DNA from: UBA1731 sp964567665
Lineage (GTDB): Bacteria; Verrucomicrobiota; Kiritimatiellia; RFP12; UBA1067
NCBI GenBank assembly: GCA_964567665.1
Contig: CAZMNN010000002.1
Span: 44,898-108,897 of the forward strand
Reading direction: 5' to 3'
DNA length: 64,000 nucleotides
The notes under the pieces are model-generated. The model was not told the DNA's origin, did not search any database, and saw nothing but the letters and a program-made list of their open reading frames with translations. A program made the position numbers and the translations under genes. Shown here one piece after another: positions 51,351-60,307 of this stretch; within the stretch, counting starts at the first letter, position 1, and each line of letters opens with the position of its first letter.

Positions 51351-53519
51351 TCAGATCTGCGCGGCGGCAAACGCCGCCTCCACCTTCTCCGTCGGCAGCT
51401 CGGTCTCCCAGTACTTGAGACCTTCCGCCTCAAGGGCGGGCAATCCGTCGGCAAGACGCAGCGTACCTGTGGACTTCGTGTGCCAGTACGCGACAACCCT
51501 CTTCCCGTTGCGTTCAAACAGAAATGCGCGTACGTCGGCATCAAAACCTCCGGCTACACGGATCTGCCGCCACTCAAGGAGTTCATACTCTCCGCGATCG
51601 TTCAGATAGAGGTGATATTCCTTCGACGGGTCGCGCAGCATCGCCTTGCGCTCTGCCGTAAGCCATCCGTTCGCCCGCACATCCTCCCAGCGGCGCATCA
51701 CCTCAAGGATGTCGTTCAGCCTGGGATGCTTCGCCATCGCATCGAGACGCATCTGAACCGAGACCGGCGAATCCCATGCGGCGGCCTTTGACGTGCCGTA
51801 CTCCCACATGTCCATCTGCACACCAATCGTGCGGACGCCGCGTATCGACGCCTCCGGCTCCCAGAAGCCCCACCATCCGAAGTTGACACGGGTGAAGTCG
51901 CGCCGCATGAGAGGCGCCTCTGCAAGCGGATACTCCACGATCTTCCCCTTGAACTCCTCAGGGGCGAAGACGTCAAACGCATTTGCGCCGGAAAGCATAT
52001 GCCAGCCGAAATGCGCCTTTGCCGCCCCTTCGCCAAGCATCGGCTGAGGATCGAGCCTCTTCCACATGCGGTACTGCGCATTCGGGACATGAAACGCATA
52101 CGGCGGCTGCACACCCTCCGATCCGTCGAAGTACACGAAGCGCATACCCGCCTTCCAGAACTTCCCGAATATCTCTGCACGGATGTCCTGTAGATCGCTG
52201 TCCTGCTTAAGGTAGTAGTCGTTGCCGCCATATTCGCAAACCCATACCGTTCCGCCGATGAGGCCTTCCTCGTGCGCCGTGACCGGCGTTCCGCCATGTC
52301 CGCGCTTCACTCCCGTGAACCTGTACGGACGCTCGGTCGTGAAGCCTTCGTACGTCATCAGCTCCTTGCCGAACTTCAGTATCCGGCAGCGCGGGCTGCG
52401 CTCCGCGTTGTGCGGATTTTCGTCCACGTACACCTCTGTGGCTCCGGCGTCCATCGGCCTCGCCAAAGTGTAGTGCTCGCGCAGCGCAATTCGCCTGTCC
52501 GCGCCGCCCTTCACGAACGGCGAGTGCTGTCCGATGAACGTATGCAGCACGTGCACGCCGGGAGTTATGCCGGCGGCATGAATCTTGTCCAACAGCGCCT
52601 TGACGTCGGAGAATCCGTTGGGATATGTGGCGTTGAACGACCAGTCACCCTTCATGAACAGCGACGCGCCGAGCAGCATGAGGCGGAAACCGCCCTTCTT
52701 TGCGGCATCGATGTGCCTGTCGACGTTCGACGGGTTAAGTCCGCCGGCAAAGTAGATGGATGCGTTGACGAGCGGGTTGCGCCTGTTCGCTACGCCGCGC
52801 GGAAGCCCGTAGTCGCGCTCCATCGCATCCACGCGGTCAAGTATCGAATCGCCGCCGACGTCAGCCACGAGTGCCGCACCGGTTCCACGCAGCTTCACGG
52901 AACGGTCTGCATATGCACCCATAACCCGGTAGCCGTTGCGTCTTTCCGCCGTGACGAGCGCGTATTCCGAAGTCGAGAATATCCCGACCGCAGCCTTGTC
53001 GTCCCACTGGACGTTCAGCCATTCGCCAAAATTTGCGCGGTTGCGGATCGGCAGCTGCACAATGCGGAACTCGTCGACCGGCGGCGCGGTGAAGTTGAGC
53101 GGAACCGTTGTCGTGGGGCAGAGCGGATACGACTTCTCGGTAATGATGAAGTCCGCAAGGGTGAACGCGATGTAGTCGTCCGTGACCTTCACGTCCACAA
53201 CGGCCTCGTAGGGCGCAATCTCAAATCCCACAGTCAGACGGTTCCCGTCCCTGCGTATGCGGTTCGCCGGATATGTGGTGCGGGCATTCGGGTAGGCGAG
53301 CTTTATCTCGTTGTTGAACGGACGCGGCTGCGTGACCGAAAAAAGCGGTGTCGGGTCGCGCAGATCAAGCAGCTCCTCGCCGGTCGCCTTGAGACGCAGC
53401 GACTTCGCCGCGGCATCATCGCCCACGGTCAGCATGAACCGCGAATTCTCGAACACGACGTCGGCGCCCGCCGACACCACAGCCGCAAAGGCGGCGACAC
53501 AAATCGTCAATCTGCTCAT
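51351..53519 (-). CDS. Secreted TIM-barrel protein, glycoside hydrolase-like
   Basis: About 722 residues from the second of two adjacent ATGs (GGAG 7 bases upstream). A signal peptide (MSRLTICVAAFAAVVSAGA) precedes a beta-sandwich part with IRRDGNRLTVGFEIAPYEA. About 240-560 looks like a barrel: GGFRLMLLGASLFMKGDWSF, GITPGVHVLHTFIGQHSPFV and FVYFDGSEGVQPPYAFHVPN, where an acidic pair could be catalytic. I cannot assign a family, so substrate and activity are open. It has its own TGG-TATAAT promoter and stands downstream of pgk behind a terminator. Confidence 0.7.
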   Translation of the reverse strand: MSRLTICVAAFAAVVSAGADVVFENSRFMLTVGDDAAAKSLRLKATGEELLDLRDPTPLFSVTQPRPFNNEIKLAYPNARTTYPANRIRRDGNRLTVGFEIAPYEAVVDVKVTDDYIAFTLADFIITEKSYPLCPTTTVPLNFTAPPVDEFRIVQLPIRNRANFGEWLNVQWDDKAAVGIFSTSEYALVTAERRNGYRVMGAYADRSVKLRGTGAALVADVGGDSILDRVDAMERDYGLPRGVANRRNPLVNASIYFAGGLNPSNVDRHIDAAKKGGFRLMLLGASLFMKGDWSFNATYPNGFSDVKALLDKIHAAGITPGVHVLHTFIGQHSPFVKGGADRRIALREHYTLARPMDAGATEVYVDENPHNAERSPRCRILKFGKELMTYEGFTTERPYRFTGVKRGHGGTPVTAHEEGLIGGTVWVCEYGGNDYYLKQDSDLQDIRAEIFGKFWKAGMRFVYFDGSEGVQPPYAFHVPNAQYRMWKRLDPQPMLGEGAAKAHFGWHMLSGANAFDVFAPEEFKGKIVEYPLAEAPLMRRDFTRVNFGWWGFWEPEASIRGVRTIGVQMDMWEYGTSKAAAWDSPVSVQMRLDAMAKHPRLNDILEVMRRWEDVRANGWLTAERKAMLRDPSKEYHLYLNDRGEYELLEWRQIRVAGGFDADVRAFLFERNGKRVVAYWHTKSTGTLRLADGLPALEAEGLKYWETELPTEKVEAAFAAAQI

Positions 53520-53549
53520 CATCGTTCTCCATTCCGTTTTGGAGGCGCG

Positions 53550-53558
53550 ATTATACCA
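53550..53558 (-). promoter_or_regulatory. Extended -10 promoter of the hydrolase-like gene
   Basis: Minus strand TGG-TATAAT, about 30 bases before the ATG pair at 53522/53519. The leader carries GGAG. It lies directly after the pgk terminator. Confidence 0.6.
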
Positions 53559-53570
53559 CAGTGCGGGCGG

Positions 53571-53603
53571 AAAAAGAGAAGAGGCCGCGCATTGCGCAGC
53601 CTC
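53571..53603 (-). terminator. Rho-independent terminator of rpsT-pgk
   Basis: Minus strand: GAGGCTGCGC pairs with GCGCGGCCTC over 10 bp (one G-T) with a 3-base loop (53581-53603), followed by TTCTCTTTTT (53571-53580). It lies 46 bases after the pgk stop and is the clearest intrinsic terminator in the window. Confidence 0.85.
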
Positions 53604-53649
53604 TTTCCCGTCTGTCGCGGGCATTGATTGCCCCGCAACCTGATCGGCA

Positions 53650-54942
53650 TCACTTGTCGTCGAGAGCCGCGACGCCAGGAAGCGTCTTGCCCTCAAGGAA
53701 CTCAAGCGACGCACCGCCGCCGGTGGAGATGTGCGTCATGTCGGCGGCCTTTCCGCTCTTCTTCACGGCGCTGACGGAATCGCCGCCGCCGATGATCGAG
53801 ATGCCGCCGTTGGCCTTGACCGTCGCGACTGCGTCGCAGACGCCGAACGTGCCCTTGGCGAGCGGAGCGAACTCGAAGCAGCCCATCGGGCCGTTCCACA
53901 CGACCGTCTTCGCCTTTTCGATCGCCTTGGAGAAAAGCTCGACCGACTTCGGCCCGACGTCGAGACCCATCCAACCGTCAGGAATGTCGCTGTCGCACTC
54001 CTTGATCTGGATGTCGGAGGCGTCCTTCTCCGCAGGGAACTTGTCGGCGATCACGTTGTCCACAGGGAGCAGAAGCGTGACACCCTTGGACTGGGCGGCC
54101 TCAAGCATCTCCTTCGCGTACGGAATCTGATCGTCCTCGCACAGCGAGTTGCCGATCTTCATGCCCTTCGCCTTGAGGAAGGTGTAGGCCATTCCGCCGC
54201 CGACGATAAGGGTATCGACCTTGTTGAGCAGGTTCTTGATGACCTTGAGCTTGTCGGAGACCTTCGCGCCGCCGAGGATCGCCACGAACGGACGCACCGG
54301 ATTCTCGACAGCCTCGCCGAGGAACTTGATCTCCTTTTCAAGGAGGAAGCCGGAGACGGCGGGACGCAGATAGTCGGCGACGACTGCGGTGGAGGCATGG
54401 GCGCGGTGCGCCGTGCCGAACGCATCGTTGCAGTAGACGTCACCGTAGGAGGCAAGCTTCTTGGCCATCGCCGCGCGCTTCTCCTTGAGTTCGGCCTTCT
54501 TCGCCTGGAACTCCTCTTCGGTGAGATGGATGCCCTTCTTGTCGTCATCCTTCTTGACCTTGCCGTCTTCAGCCTTGTAGAAGCGGGTGTTTTCAAGAAG
54601 CGCGACATCGCCGGGCTTGAGAGCGGCAACGACATCATCCGCCGCCATGCAGTCCGGCGCGAACGCGACGGGCTTGCCAAGGCACACGGAAAGATGCTCG
54701 GCGACAGGCTTGAGCGAGAACTCAGCCTCGTAGCCCTTGCCCTTCGGACGGCCAAGATGGCTCATCAGCACCAGAGATGCGCCCTGCTCAAGCACGTACT
54801 TGATGGACGGCAGCGCCGCCTGCACACGCGTATCGTCGGCGATCTTCCCGGAACCGTCCTTCGCCATCGGCACGTTGAAGTCAACGCGCATGAGTACGCG
54901 CTTGCCCTTGAGATCGACATCACGCAGAGTCTTCTTAGCCAT
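53650..54942 (-). CDS. pgk: Phosphoglycerate kinase with a lysine-rich insertion
   Basis: 430 residues, about 35 longer than usual. VLMRVDFNVPM near the start, SHLGRPKG, NDAFGTAHRAHAS, GGAKVSDKL and the C-terminal GGGDSVSAV are PGK signatures. The enzyme makes ATP from 1,3-bisphosphoglycerate in glycolysis. Between ENTRFYKAE and AKKLASYGDVY, residues about 125-158 form a highly charged Lys/Glu segment not found in textbook PGKs. It starts 16 bases after rpsT and ends before a strong terminator. Confidence 0.97.
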   Translation of the reverse strand: MAKKTLRDVDLKGKRVLMRVDFNVPMAKDGSGKIADDTRVQAALPSIKYVLEQGASLVLMSHLGRPKGKGYEAEFSLKPVAEHLSVCLGKPVAFAPDCMAADDVVAALKPGDVALLENTRFYKAEDGKVKKDDDKKGIHLTEEEFQAKKAELKEKRAAMAKKLASYGDVYCNDAFGTAHRAHASTAVVADYLRPAVSGFLLEKEIKFLGEAVENPVRPFVAILGGAKVSDKLKVIKNLLNKVDTLIVGGGMAYTFLKAKGMKIGNSLCEDDQIPYAKEMLEAAQSKGVTLLLPVDNVIADKFPAEKDASDIQIKECDSDIPDGWMGLDVGPKSVELFSKAIEKAKTVVWNGPMGCFEFAPLAKGTFGVCDAVATVKANGGISIIGGGDSVSAVKKSGKAADMTHISTGGGASLEFLEGKTLPGVAALDDK

Positions 54943-54958
54943 TGCTGTCTCCCTTGGT

Positions 54959-55234
54959 TTACTTCGCCATCTTGTTCATCTTGAGCTGCGCACGCGACTT
55001 GCGGCGGTTCGCGGCGTTCTTCGCGATCACGCCTTTCTTGACCGCCTTGTCAAGTCCGCTGACGAACTCCTTGAACTTCTTCTCGGCTTCTTCCTTCTTG
55101 CCGGCATCGGCCGCCTTGAAGAGCTTCTTGTGGTCGTCGTGAAGCTGCGTCTTGACGGACGAGTTGCGCTTGTTCGCCTTTGCGTTCTGACGATCGCGTT
55201 TGCGGGCGGCACGGCCGCCTTTGATATTGGCCAT
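54959..55234 (-). CDS. rpsT: 30S ribosomal protein S20
   Basis: 91 residues, Lys/Arg/Ala-rich and helical, beginning MANIKGGRAARKRDRQN and ending with NRRKSRAQLKMNKMAK, as in S20. It binds 16S rRNA early in small-subunit assembly. AGGAGAAAT precedes the ATG. Co-transcription with pgk 16 bases downstream is likely, as no terminator lies between them. Its promoter shares a palindrome with the divergent tRNA-Thr promoter. Confidence 0.96.
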   Translation of the reverse strand: MANIKGGRAARKRDRQNAKANKRNSSVKTQLHDDHKKLFKAADAGKKEEAEKKFKEFVSGLDKAVKKGVIAKNAANRRKSRAQLKMNKMAK

Positions 55235-55272
55235 TTCTATTTCTCCTGATTTCTAAAAGAAAACTGGCGGAG

Positions 55273-55301
55273 ATTTTATCAAATTTCCCCCTTGACTTCA
55301 A
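55273..55301 (-). promoter_or_regulatory. Promoter of rpsT
   Basis: Minus strand: -35 TTGAAG (55296-55301), 17-base spacer, -10 TAAAAT (55273-55278) with a TGA extension. The -35 lies in the right arm of a palindrome that also contains the tRNA-Thr -35. Confidence 0.65.
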
Positions 55302-55305
55302 GGGG
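55288..55305. repeat. 18-bp palindrome covering both divergent -35 boxes
   Basis: CCCCTTGACTTCAAGGGG: perfect 8-bp arms around a CT centre. TTGACT (plus, 55292-55297) and TTGAAG (minus, 55296-55301) are the -35 boxes of tRNA-Thr and rpsT, and they overlap by two bases. Confidence 0.9.
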
Positions 55306-55320
55306 CGAATTTCGTACAAT
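55292..55320 (+). promoter_or_regulatory. Promoter of tRNA-Thr
   Basis: -35 TTGACT (55292-55297), 17-base spacer, -10 TACAAT (55315-55320), 20 bases before the tRNA. It is one of the best sigma70-type promoters in the window. Confidence 0.8.
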
Positions 55321-55340
55321 ACGCGCCGTTTTTTGACAAG

Positions 55341-55416
55341 GCCAGGTTAGCACAGCTGGTAGTGCGGCTCATTCGTAATGAGCAGGTCGGCGGTTCGAAT
55401 CCGTTACCTGGCTCCA
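55341..55416 (+). tRNA. tRNA-Thr (anticodon CGU)
   Basis: 76 bases with encoded CCA. The acceptor stem GCCAGGT pairs perfectly with ACCTGGC, the discriminator is T, the anticodon stem is GCTCA/TGAGC around the loop TTCGTAA (anticodon CGT), and the T arm contains GGTTCGAATCC. It reads ACG codons. The strong upstream promoter shows it is transcribed alone or starts a unit reaching towards queA. Confidence 0.97.
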
Positions 55417-55528
55417 ATCAATCTGGGAGCGTCCCTGTCGGCGGAATTCACCCCGCTCCTTCACCATCTGTCTTTCGTCTTCCGCAGCGCATTGTCTGCG
55501 CCGCATCGTAGTGCGTCATGGCGTTATT

Positions 55529-55537
55529 TGGTACAAT
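55529..55537 (+). promoter_or_regulatory. Extended -10 promoter of queA (leaderless type)
   Basis: TGG-TACAAT followed after seven bases by the queA ATG at 55545, with no Shine-Dalgarno site. It also argues against an in-frame start at 55518. Confidence 0.6.
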
Positions 55538-55544
55538 ACACCGA

Positions 55545-56675
55545 ATGAAAGCGAGACAGTTTTGGTATCCGCTCCCGCAGCGGCTGATAGCGCAGCATCC
55601 GGTCGAACGTCGCGGCACGGAGAAGATGATGGTGCTGCATCGCGACACCGGGGTGATCGAGCATCGTTGCATTTCTGACATAGTTGAATACCTTACGCCG
55701 AACGACCTGCTGGTCGTGAACGACACCAAGGTGTTCCCTGCGCGTCTCATAGGCACATGGGCCGATACGCCAGGCGAGGTCGAACTGCTGATGGTCGCGG
55801 CGGCGCCGGAGGCCGAAGCCGACCTGTCCGCGCCCATTGACGCACATGGCGGAAGCGAGGCGCAGAACTGCGAAAGGCTCGTCTGGAACGTGATGATCGG
55901 ATCAGGGCGCAAATGCCGCGAAGGACAGGTCGCCGTGTTCGGCCCGTGCGCGGAGCTGAAGGCGCGTCTCATCTCGAAGCTGGAGGGCATCGGGATGTGG
56001 AAGGTCTCATTCGAATGTGAACGCCCGCTGATGGATCTCCTCGATGAGTTCGGCCACACGCCTGTCCCGCCGTATGTGCACCGCGAGGGAACAAGGCAGG
56101 AGGAGCTTGCCGACCGTGAGAGGTATCAGACGATCTACGCGAAGCACATAGGCTCTGTCGCCGCGCCGACCGCCGGACTCCATTTCACGGACGAGATATT
56201 TGCCGCACTCGAAAGAAAGGGCGTCCGCAGATGCGCCGTGACGCTGCACGTGGGGCCTGGCACGTTCCGTCCGGTGAAGACGGAGGACATCGAAGACCAT
56301 CACATGGACTTCGAGGCGTTCACCGTCCCGCCGGAGACGGCGGATGCAATCAACGCCTGCAAGGCTCGCGGCGGACGTGTGGTGTGCGTGGGATCGACTA
56401 CGGTTCGTACGCTTGAGACTGTGGCCAGCCGCGAACGCGCACCCGGAGAGCCGCTGATCATTCCAGGCTCAGGGGCGTCAAACATCTTCATCTATCCGCC
56501 GTACAAATTCAAGGTGTGCGATGCAATGCTGACCAACTTCCACCTTCCGCAGTCGACGCTGCTGATGATGGTGTCCGCACTGGCGGGACGCGAACGAATG
56601 CTTTGCGCATATGCGTTCGCGGTGAAGAAGGAGTACCGGTTCTTCTCCTACGGCGACTGTATGCTCATCGTGTGA
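55545..56675 (+). CDS. queA: tRNA preQ1(34) S-adenosylmethionine ribosyltransferase-isomerase
   Basis: 376 residues. Signatures are IAQHPVERR near the start, VVNDTKVFPARLIG, HTPVPPYV, PTAGLHFT and the HVGPGTFRPV block, then NFHLPQSTLLMMVSA. It transfers the ribosyl part of SAM to preQ1 in tRNA, giving epoxyqueuosine. The chosen ATG follows the extended -10 by 7 bases. It is convergent with the large secreted-protein gene, and the two overlap by 11 bases at their 3' ends. Other queuosine genes are not in the window. Confidence 0.95.
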   Translation: MKARQFWYPLPQRLIAQHPVERRGTEKMMVLHRDTGVIEHRCISDIVEYLTPNDLLVVNDTKVFPARLIGTWADTPGEVELLMVAAAPEAEADLSAPIDAHGGSEAQNCERLVWNVMIGSGRKCREGQVAVFGPCAELKARLISKLEGIGMWKVSFECERPLMDLLDEFGHTPVPPYVHREGTRQEELADRERYQTIYAKHIGSVAAPTAGLHFTDEIFAALERKGVRRCAVTLHVGPGTFRPVKTEDIEDHHMDFEAFTVPPETADAINACKARGGRVVCVGSTTVRTLETVASRERAPGEPLIIPGSGASNIFIYPPYKFKVCDAMLTNFHLPQSTLLMMVSALAGRERMLCAYAFAVKKEYRFFSYGDCMLIV

Positions 56676-59600
56676 CGCAAAGCGATTCGGCGTCCGGGCC
56701 GAAATAGAAGAGGTGCGTCGAATGAAGCGTCGCGGAAAACGTGAACGTGTCCGTGTCACGCGCAACAACGCGTCGGCCGAAGACGTCGACCACCGCCGCC
56801 ACTTTGCGCGGCAGACGCACGGTCTTCACGCCCGGCGACCGCGCATGGAGCGTGAAGAGCGCGTCGTTCGCCTCGACGGGATCGTCGGATTCGCAGTAGA
56901 CGTGCGCACCGGATCGCTTCACGAGAGCCTTGATGAACGGCATGTCCAGCTGCCACGTCCCGGAGAAGAACGAAAGCGACCGTCCGACTTTCGAGGCCGC
57001 AAGGCCGGGATGCCCGTCGGCGTACGTTCCAAGCACAACATCCGGGTTGACGGGATAGAACGCCTGCGCCACCTTCGCGGACGGCATGCCCATGTACCGG
57101 CCGCCCGGCTTGACGGCCACGCCCGGAACCGTCAGGCCCGGCATCTGCGCGAACGCCATTCCCGTCAGCTCCTTCATGCTCGCCAGCGACTGCCCGTTCA
57201 TCCGTCCCGGCGCATAAAGCCAAAGAATCGTGGCGCCGCGTTCGCGGAGTCGCTTCACCGCCGCAAGCGTCCCGTCGTCATACGTGAACTGGTTAAGGAA
57301 CACGTAAAGCCTGTAGTCGCCCGGACGCTTCTCCAGATCCTCCGCAAGCAGCAGATCTACAGGAACGCCGGAGCGAGCGAACTTCGTATAGATGCGCCCA
57401 AAAATCTCCTCGTTCATCAAGGACGACCTCTCCGGGCGGCGCGTGACAGTCCCGTCCGGCGTGTATTCCTGCTCCCAACGCCCCGTCTCTGCAAGCGGAA
57501 CTCCGCCAAGGTCAGGCGAAGCGCAGACGGACTTCTCGCTGGCGACCAGCGCGACCTCCGCATGGCGGCCGACGCCGTTTGCGAGGCAGAGCCTCTGTAC
57601 GGGCAGGACGTCGCGCCCGACCGCCGCGCATTCCGGCGAACAGAAATCATACCCGGCGGAAAGCCCAAGGAAATATATTCCGGTGCGGCGGCACATCGAA
57701 ATGGAGGCGTTTCGTCGGACGATGGCCTCTGTCTGAAACGGATTCAGCGTCTGGTTGAAGCCGTGCCACTTGGGGAATATCCTGTTGTGCGTACGCGAAT
57801 CGTCTTCGCTGACCGGCAAGATTCCGGCAGCGGCCATCGTGGCGAACGGCTTCATGTCGCCCGCCGTATCGCCGATCCGCCGCTGCGAATAACTGATCGG
57901 CGAAACAAGAAAGTCGATTGCGCCGTTGCTGCGGTCGAGGATTTCCCGCAACGCAAAGTGTCCACGCCAAGCATCGCGGCCGGTGATGTTCAGGTAGTGC
58001 GTGTAGCCGTAGTACGTTCCGACGAGCTTCGTGCGCCCCAGCGACTTGAGCGTCGCCTTGGCGTGTCCGCACGTCTCCAGCACGTCCTGCGCGATTATCC
58101 ATGATGCGTATTCCATGTAGGCGATGGCGTTCAGATGACGCTCGCGATCCCACAGAATGTCGTTCGGCGCATCGAGATCGCGACGCTCCTCAAGCGTCGG
58201 CACGTGCGGATTCTTCAATGACGGATAGCGCTCTGCGGCGAATCGCGTAAACGCCGCCTTGCCCACCGGCGAAAAATCCCGTGCGCGTCCCGGTCGCGAG
58301 CCCCAGCCGAGCCACTCGATCGTGTGACCGGAATTGACGCGGTAGCCGATGATCCGGTTGGCATACGGCGACGCCTCAAGCCACCTGATTGCCTTTTCGG
58401 CCATCTCCTTGATTTCGTTCATGCCGCGCTTCGACGCATAGCTCCAGCTGAACCGCGCCACCGGTGAACAGTCGTCCGTGTCGTCGGCGGACATCTCGTC
58501 CGGGCATTTGAGCGCGAAGTCGTCCGGCGGATACAGCTGCAGATCCCAGATGAAGTAGGCATTCGGGTTGGTGCGGCGGAACTTCTCGGCCGTGCGGTCG
58601 AACGCGGCGAAATCGTAGACACCCATCCGGGGATGCCATTCCTTGTAGTTCGGCATGTAGGCCGTGACGACAGTCAGCGGCATGTCGCTGTGGCGCGGCA
58701 GACGGTCGATGCGCTTTCCGTAGGCGCTGCCGCCCCACAGGACGGGGAAAGGCCGTCCGTCAACGTGCACCGCAGGGCATCCCGCAATCTTCTTCATTTC
58801 CGCCGCAACCGGCTTCTCAAAGCCCGGAATGACGTCCGCCGCGACAACGGCAAGGCGACCGGCCATCCGCCCGCCCGTGCGGCAGTAGATGGAATTCGAC
58901 TCAAGCGAAACCTCGTAGTCGCCCGCGTGGATGTAGAGCGGCGCGGCAAACGGAACGTCCATCCGCCAACGCCCGCCTGCCAGCCGCACGATGTTGGTGG
59001 CCGCGATCTCCATCTCCTCGTCCCACCAGAGGGATGTCCCCTTCATCAGCGCCACGCGCACAGAGAACGGAACGGCGGGCACCTCTCCCTCGAACGAATA
59101 GCGCAGCATTACAGTCTCGCCCGCCTTCACGCAGTCCGCCTCCGGCCCGCCGCCGAGAAATGTCTGCGGATGCTCAAAATCGCAGTAGGGAAGCCGCGTG
59201 TCACGCGGCGGCGCGGGCGGAGGCGCGGAGAGAACGACGCCCGTCCATTCCTTGCCGTTCACGGAAGACTCAAACCGGTCGTCCGTGTCGATTCGCTCAT
59301 GCGACCCGTCGGGATAGGACACGAAAAGCTCGGCCACAATGCCGCCGGGGAACGTGCGCGGAACGGAATACTCAAACAGCCTGTCTGTCTCGTAGTCCAC
59401 CGTCAGGACATTCTCGCCAGCCTTCAGGAGCGGCAGCACGTTTTCTCGCGCACTCACGTTTTCGGCAATGTCGTATCGATACCGCGTACGCATGGCCACG
59501 CGCCCGTTGAGGGCAAACGTCGCCCGGTTGTCGCCCATGCCCTGAAGCCAGGCGTCGGACGGTGCGCCTTTCAGCTTGAACCGCCGCCGCAGATGAAACC

Positions 59601-60270
59601 TGCCGCTCTTCTTCCCTTCCGCATCGGCCACAGCCGAAACGAAGCGTCCCTTGAACGTGGCCCCCTTGACCGTAAACATGGGATCATCTGCATGGTTGTA
59701 GTACTTCGGCTCTACTTCAGGCCATTCTGGAGCATCAAGCTTTCCATGCCACGCCGGAATCTTCGCGGCAACCTTTGCGGCCGAACCTTTCAACTTGATG
59801 TATTCGTACTCTATCGATCCGCCGGCCGCATCCGTCGGATCGAAGCGCAACCCCGTGATCACACCGCCGTTGAGCCAGCTCGCCCGGTTGGCGATGGACT
59901 TCAGCCCAAGCGAGACCGTGTGCCACTGCCCATCCGCAACAGGCGAAGGCAACGACCATTTCCGGCCGTCCGACGCCGTGCCGCCCGCCGTCCAGTAGTA
60001 CAGCTGTCCGGCGGCCTTTCCCGTTCCGCTTGCGCGATACCGGTATTCCAGCGTGTCTATCTCCGACGGGTCTATCGTCATGGGCGGAAACGCGAGCTGC
60101 GGATCACGTTCAATGTCCGTCACGCGAAGCGTTCCGCCCTTTATGGATGCCGCACACGATCTCCCCGCACGAATGCCGCCGAATGTGTTTGAGGCGTCGA
60201 ACACAACGTCCGCCACCGCAAACGACGATGTGCAGACCGCAACGGCGGCCACACAGAATCTGCTTGCCAT
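56665..60270 (-). CDS. Large secreted glycoside hydrolase-like protein (GH42-like architecture)
   Basis: 1201 residues. A signal peptide (MASRFCVAAVAVCTSSFAVA) is followed by beta-sandwich modules (about 25-480) including a galactose-binding-like part (GMGDNRATFALNGRVAM). About 495-870 is a TIM barrel with HVDGRPFPVLWGG, MPNYKEWHPRMGVYDFAAFD and GYRVNSGHTIEWLGWG, where Glu near 650 could be the acid/base. About 930-1100 resembles the glutamine-amidotransferase-like trimerisation domain of GH42 beta-galactosidases (PVDLLLAEDLEKRPGDYRLY). The family is not certain. AAGGACAGG precedes the ATG, 37 bases after the upstream gene. Confidence 0.78.
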   Translation of the reverse strand: MASRFCVAAVAVCTSSFAVADVVFDASNTFGGIRAGRSCAASIKGGTLRVTDIERDPQLAFPPMTIDPSEIDTLEYRYRASGTGKAAGQLYYWTAGGTASDGRKWSLPSPVADGQWHTVSLGLKSIANRASWLNGGVITGLRFDPTDAAGGSIEYEYIKLKGSAAKVAAKIPAWHGKLDAPEWPEVEPKYYNHADDPMFTVKGATFKGRFVSAVADAEGKKSGRFHLRRRFKLKGAPSDAWLQGMGDNRATFALNGRVAMRTRYRYDIAENVSARENVLPLLKAGENVLTVDYETDRLFEYSVPRTFPGGIVAELFVSYPDGSHERIDTDDRFESSVNGKEWTGVVLSAPPPAPPRDTRLPYCDFEHPQTFLGGGPEADCVKAGETVMLRYSFEGEVPAVPFSVRVALMKGTSLWWDEEMEIAATNIVRLAGGRWRMDVPFAAPLYIHAGDYEVSLESNSIYCRTGGRMAGRLAVVAADVIPGFEKPVAAEMKKIAGCPAVHVDGRPFPVLWGGSAYGKRIDRLPRHSDMPLTVVTAYMPNYKEWHPRMGVYDFAAFDRTAEKFRRTNPNAYFIWDLQLYPPDDFALKCPDEMSADDTDDCSPVARFSWSYASKRGMNEIKEMAEKAIRWLEASPYANRIIGYRVNSGHTIEWLGWGSRPGRARDFSPVGKAAFTRFAAERYPSLKNPHVPTLEERRDLDAPNDILWDRERHLNAIAYMEYASWIIAQDVLETCGHAKATLKSLGRTKLVGTYYGYTHYLNITGRDAWRGHFALREILDRSNGAIDFLVSPISYSQRRIGDTAGDMKPFATMAAAGILPVSEDDSRTHNRIFPKWHGFNQTLNPFQTEAIVRRNASISMCRRTGIYFLGLSAGYDFCSPECAAVGRDVLPVQRLCLANGVGRHAEVALVASEKSVCASPDLGGVPLAETGRWEQEYTPDGTVTRRPERSSLMNEEIFGRIYTKFARSGVPVDLLLAEDLEKRPGDYRLYVFLNQFTYDDGTLAAVKRLRERGATILWLYAPGRMNGQSLASMKELTGMAFAQMPGLTVPGVAVKPGGRYMGMPSAKVAQAFYPVNPDVVLGTYADGHPGLAASKVGRSLSFFSGTWQLDMPFIKALVKRSGAHVYCESDDPVEANDALFTLHARSPGVKTVRLPRKVAAVVDVFGRRVVARDTDTFTFSATLHSTHLFYFGPDAESLCVTR

Positions 60271-60307
60271 AACCTGTCCTTCTCCGCCGGAACGCCCCGG
60301 CGATGCA

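Noticed and set aside
55417..55544. preQ1 riboswitch before queA
   Set aside because: No such structure is visible, and the extended -10 seven bases before the ATG leaves no room for a leader.
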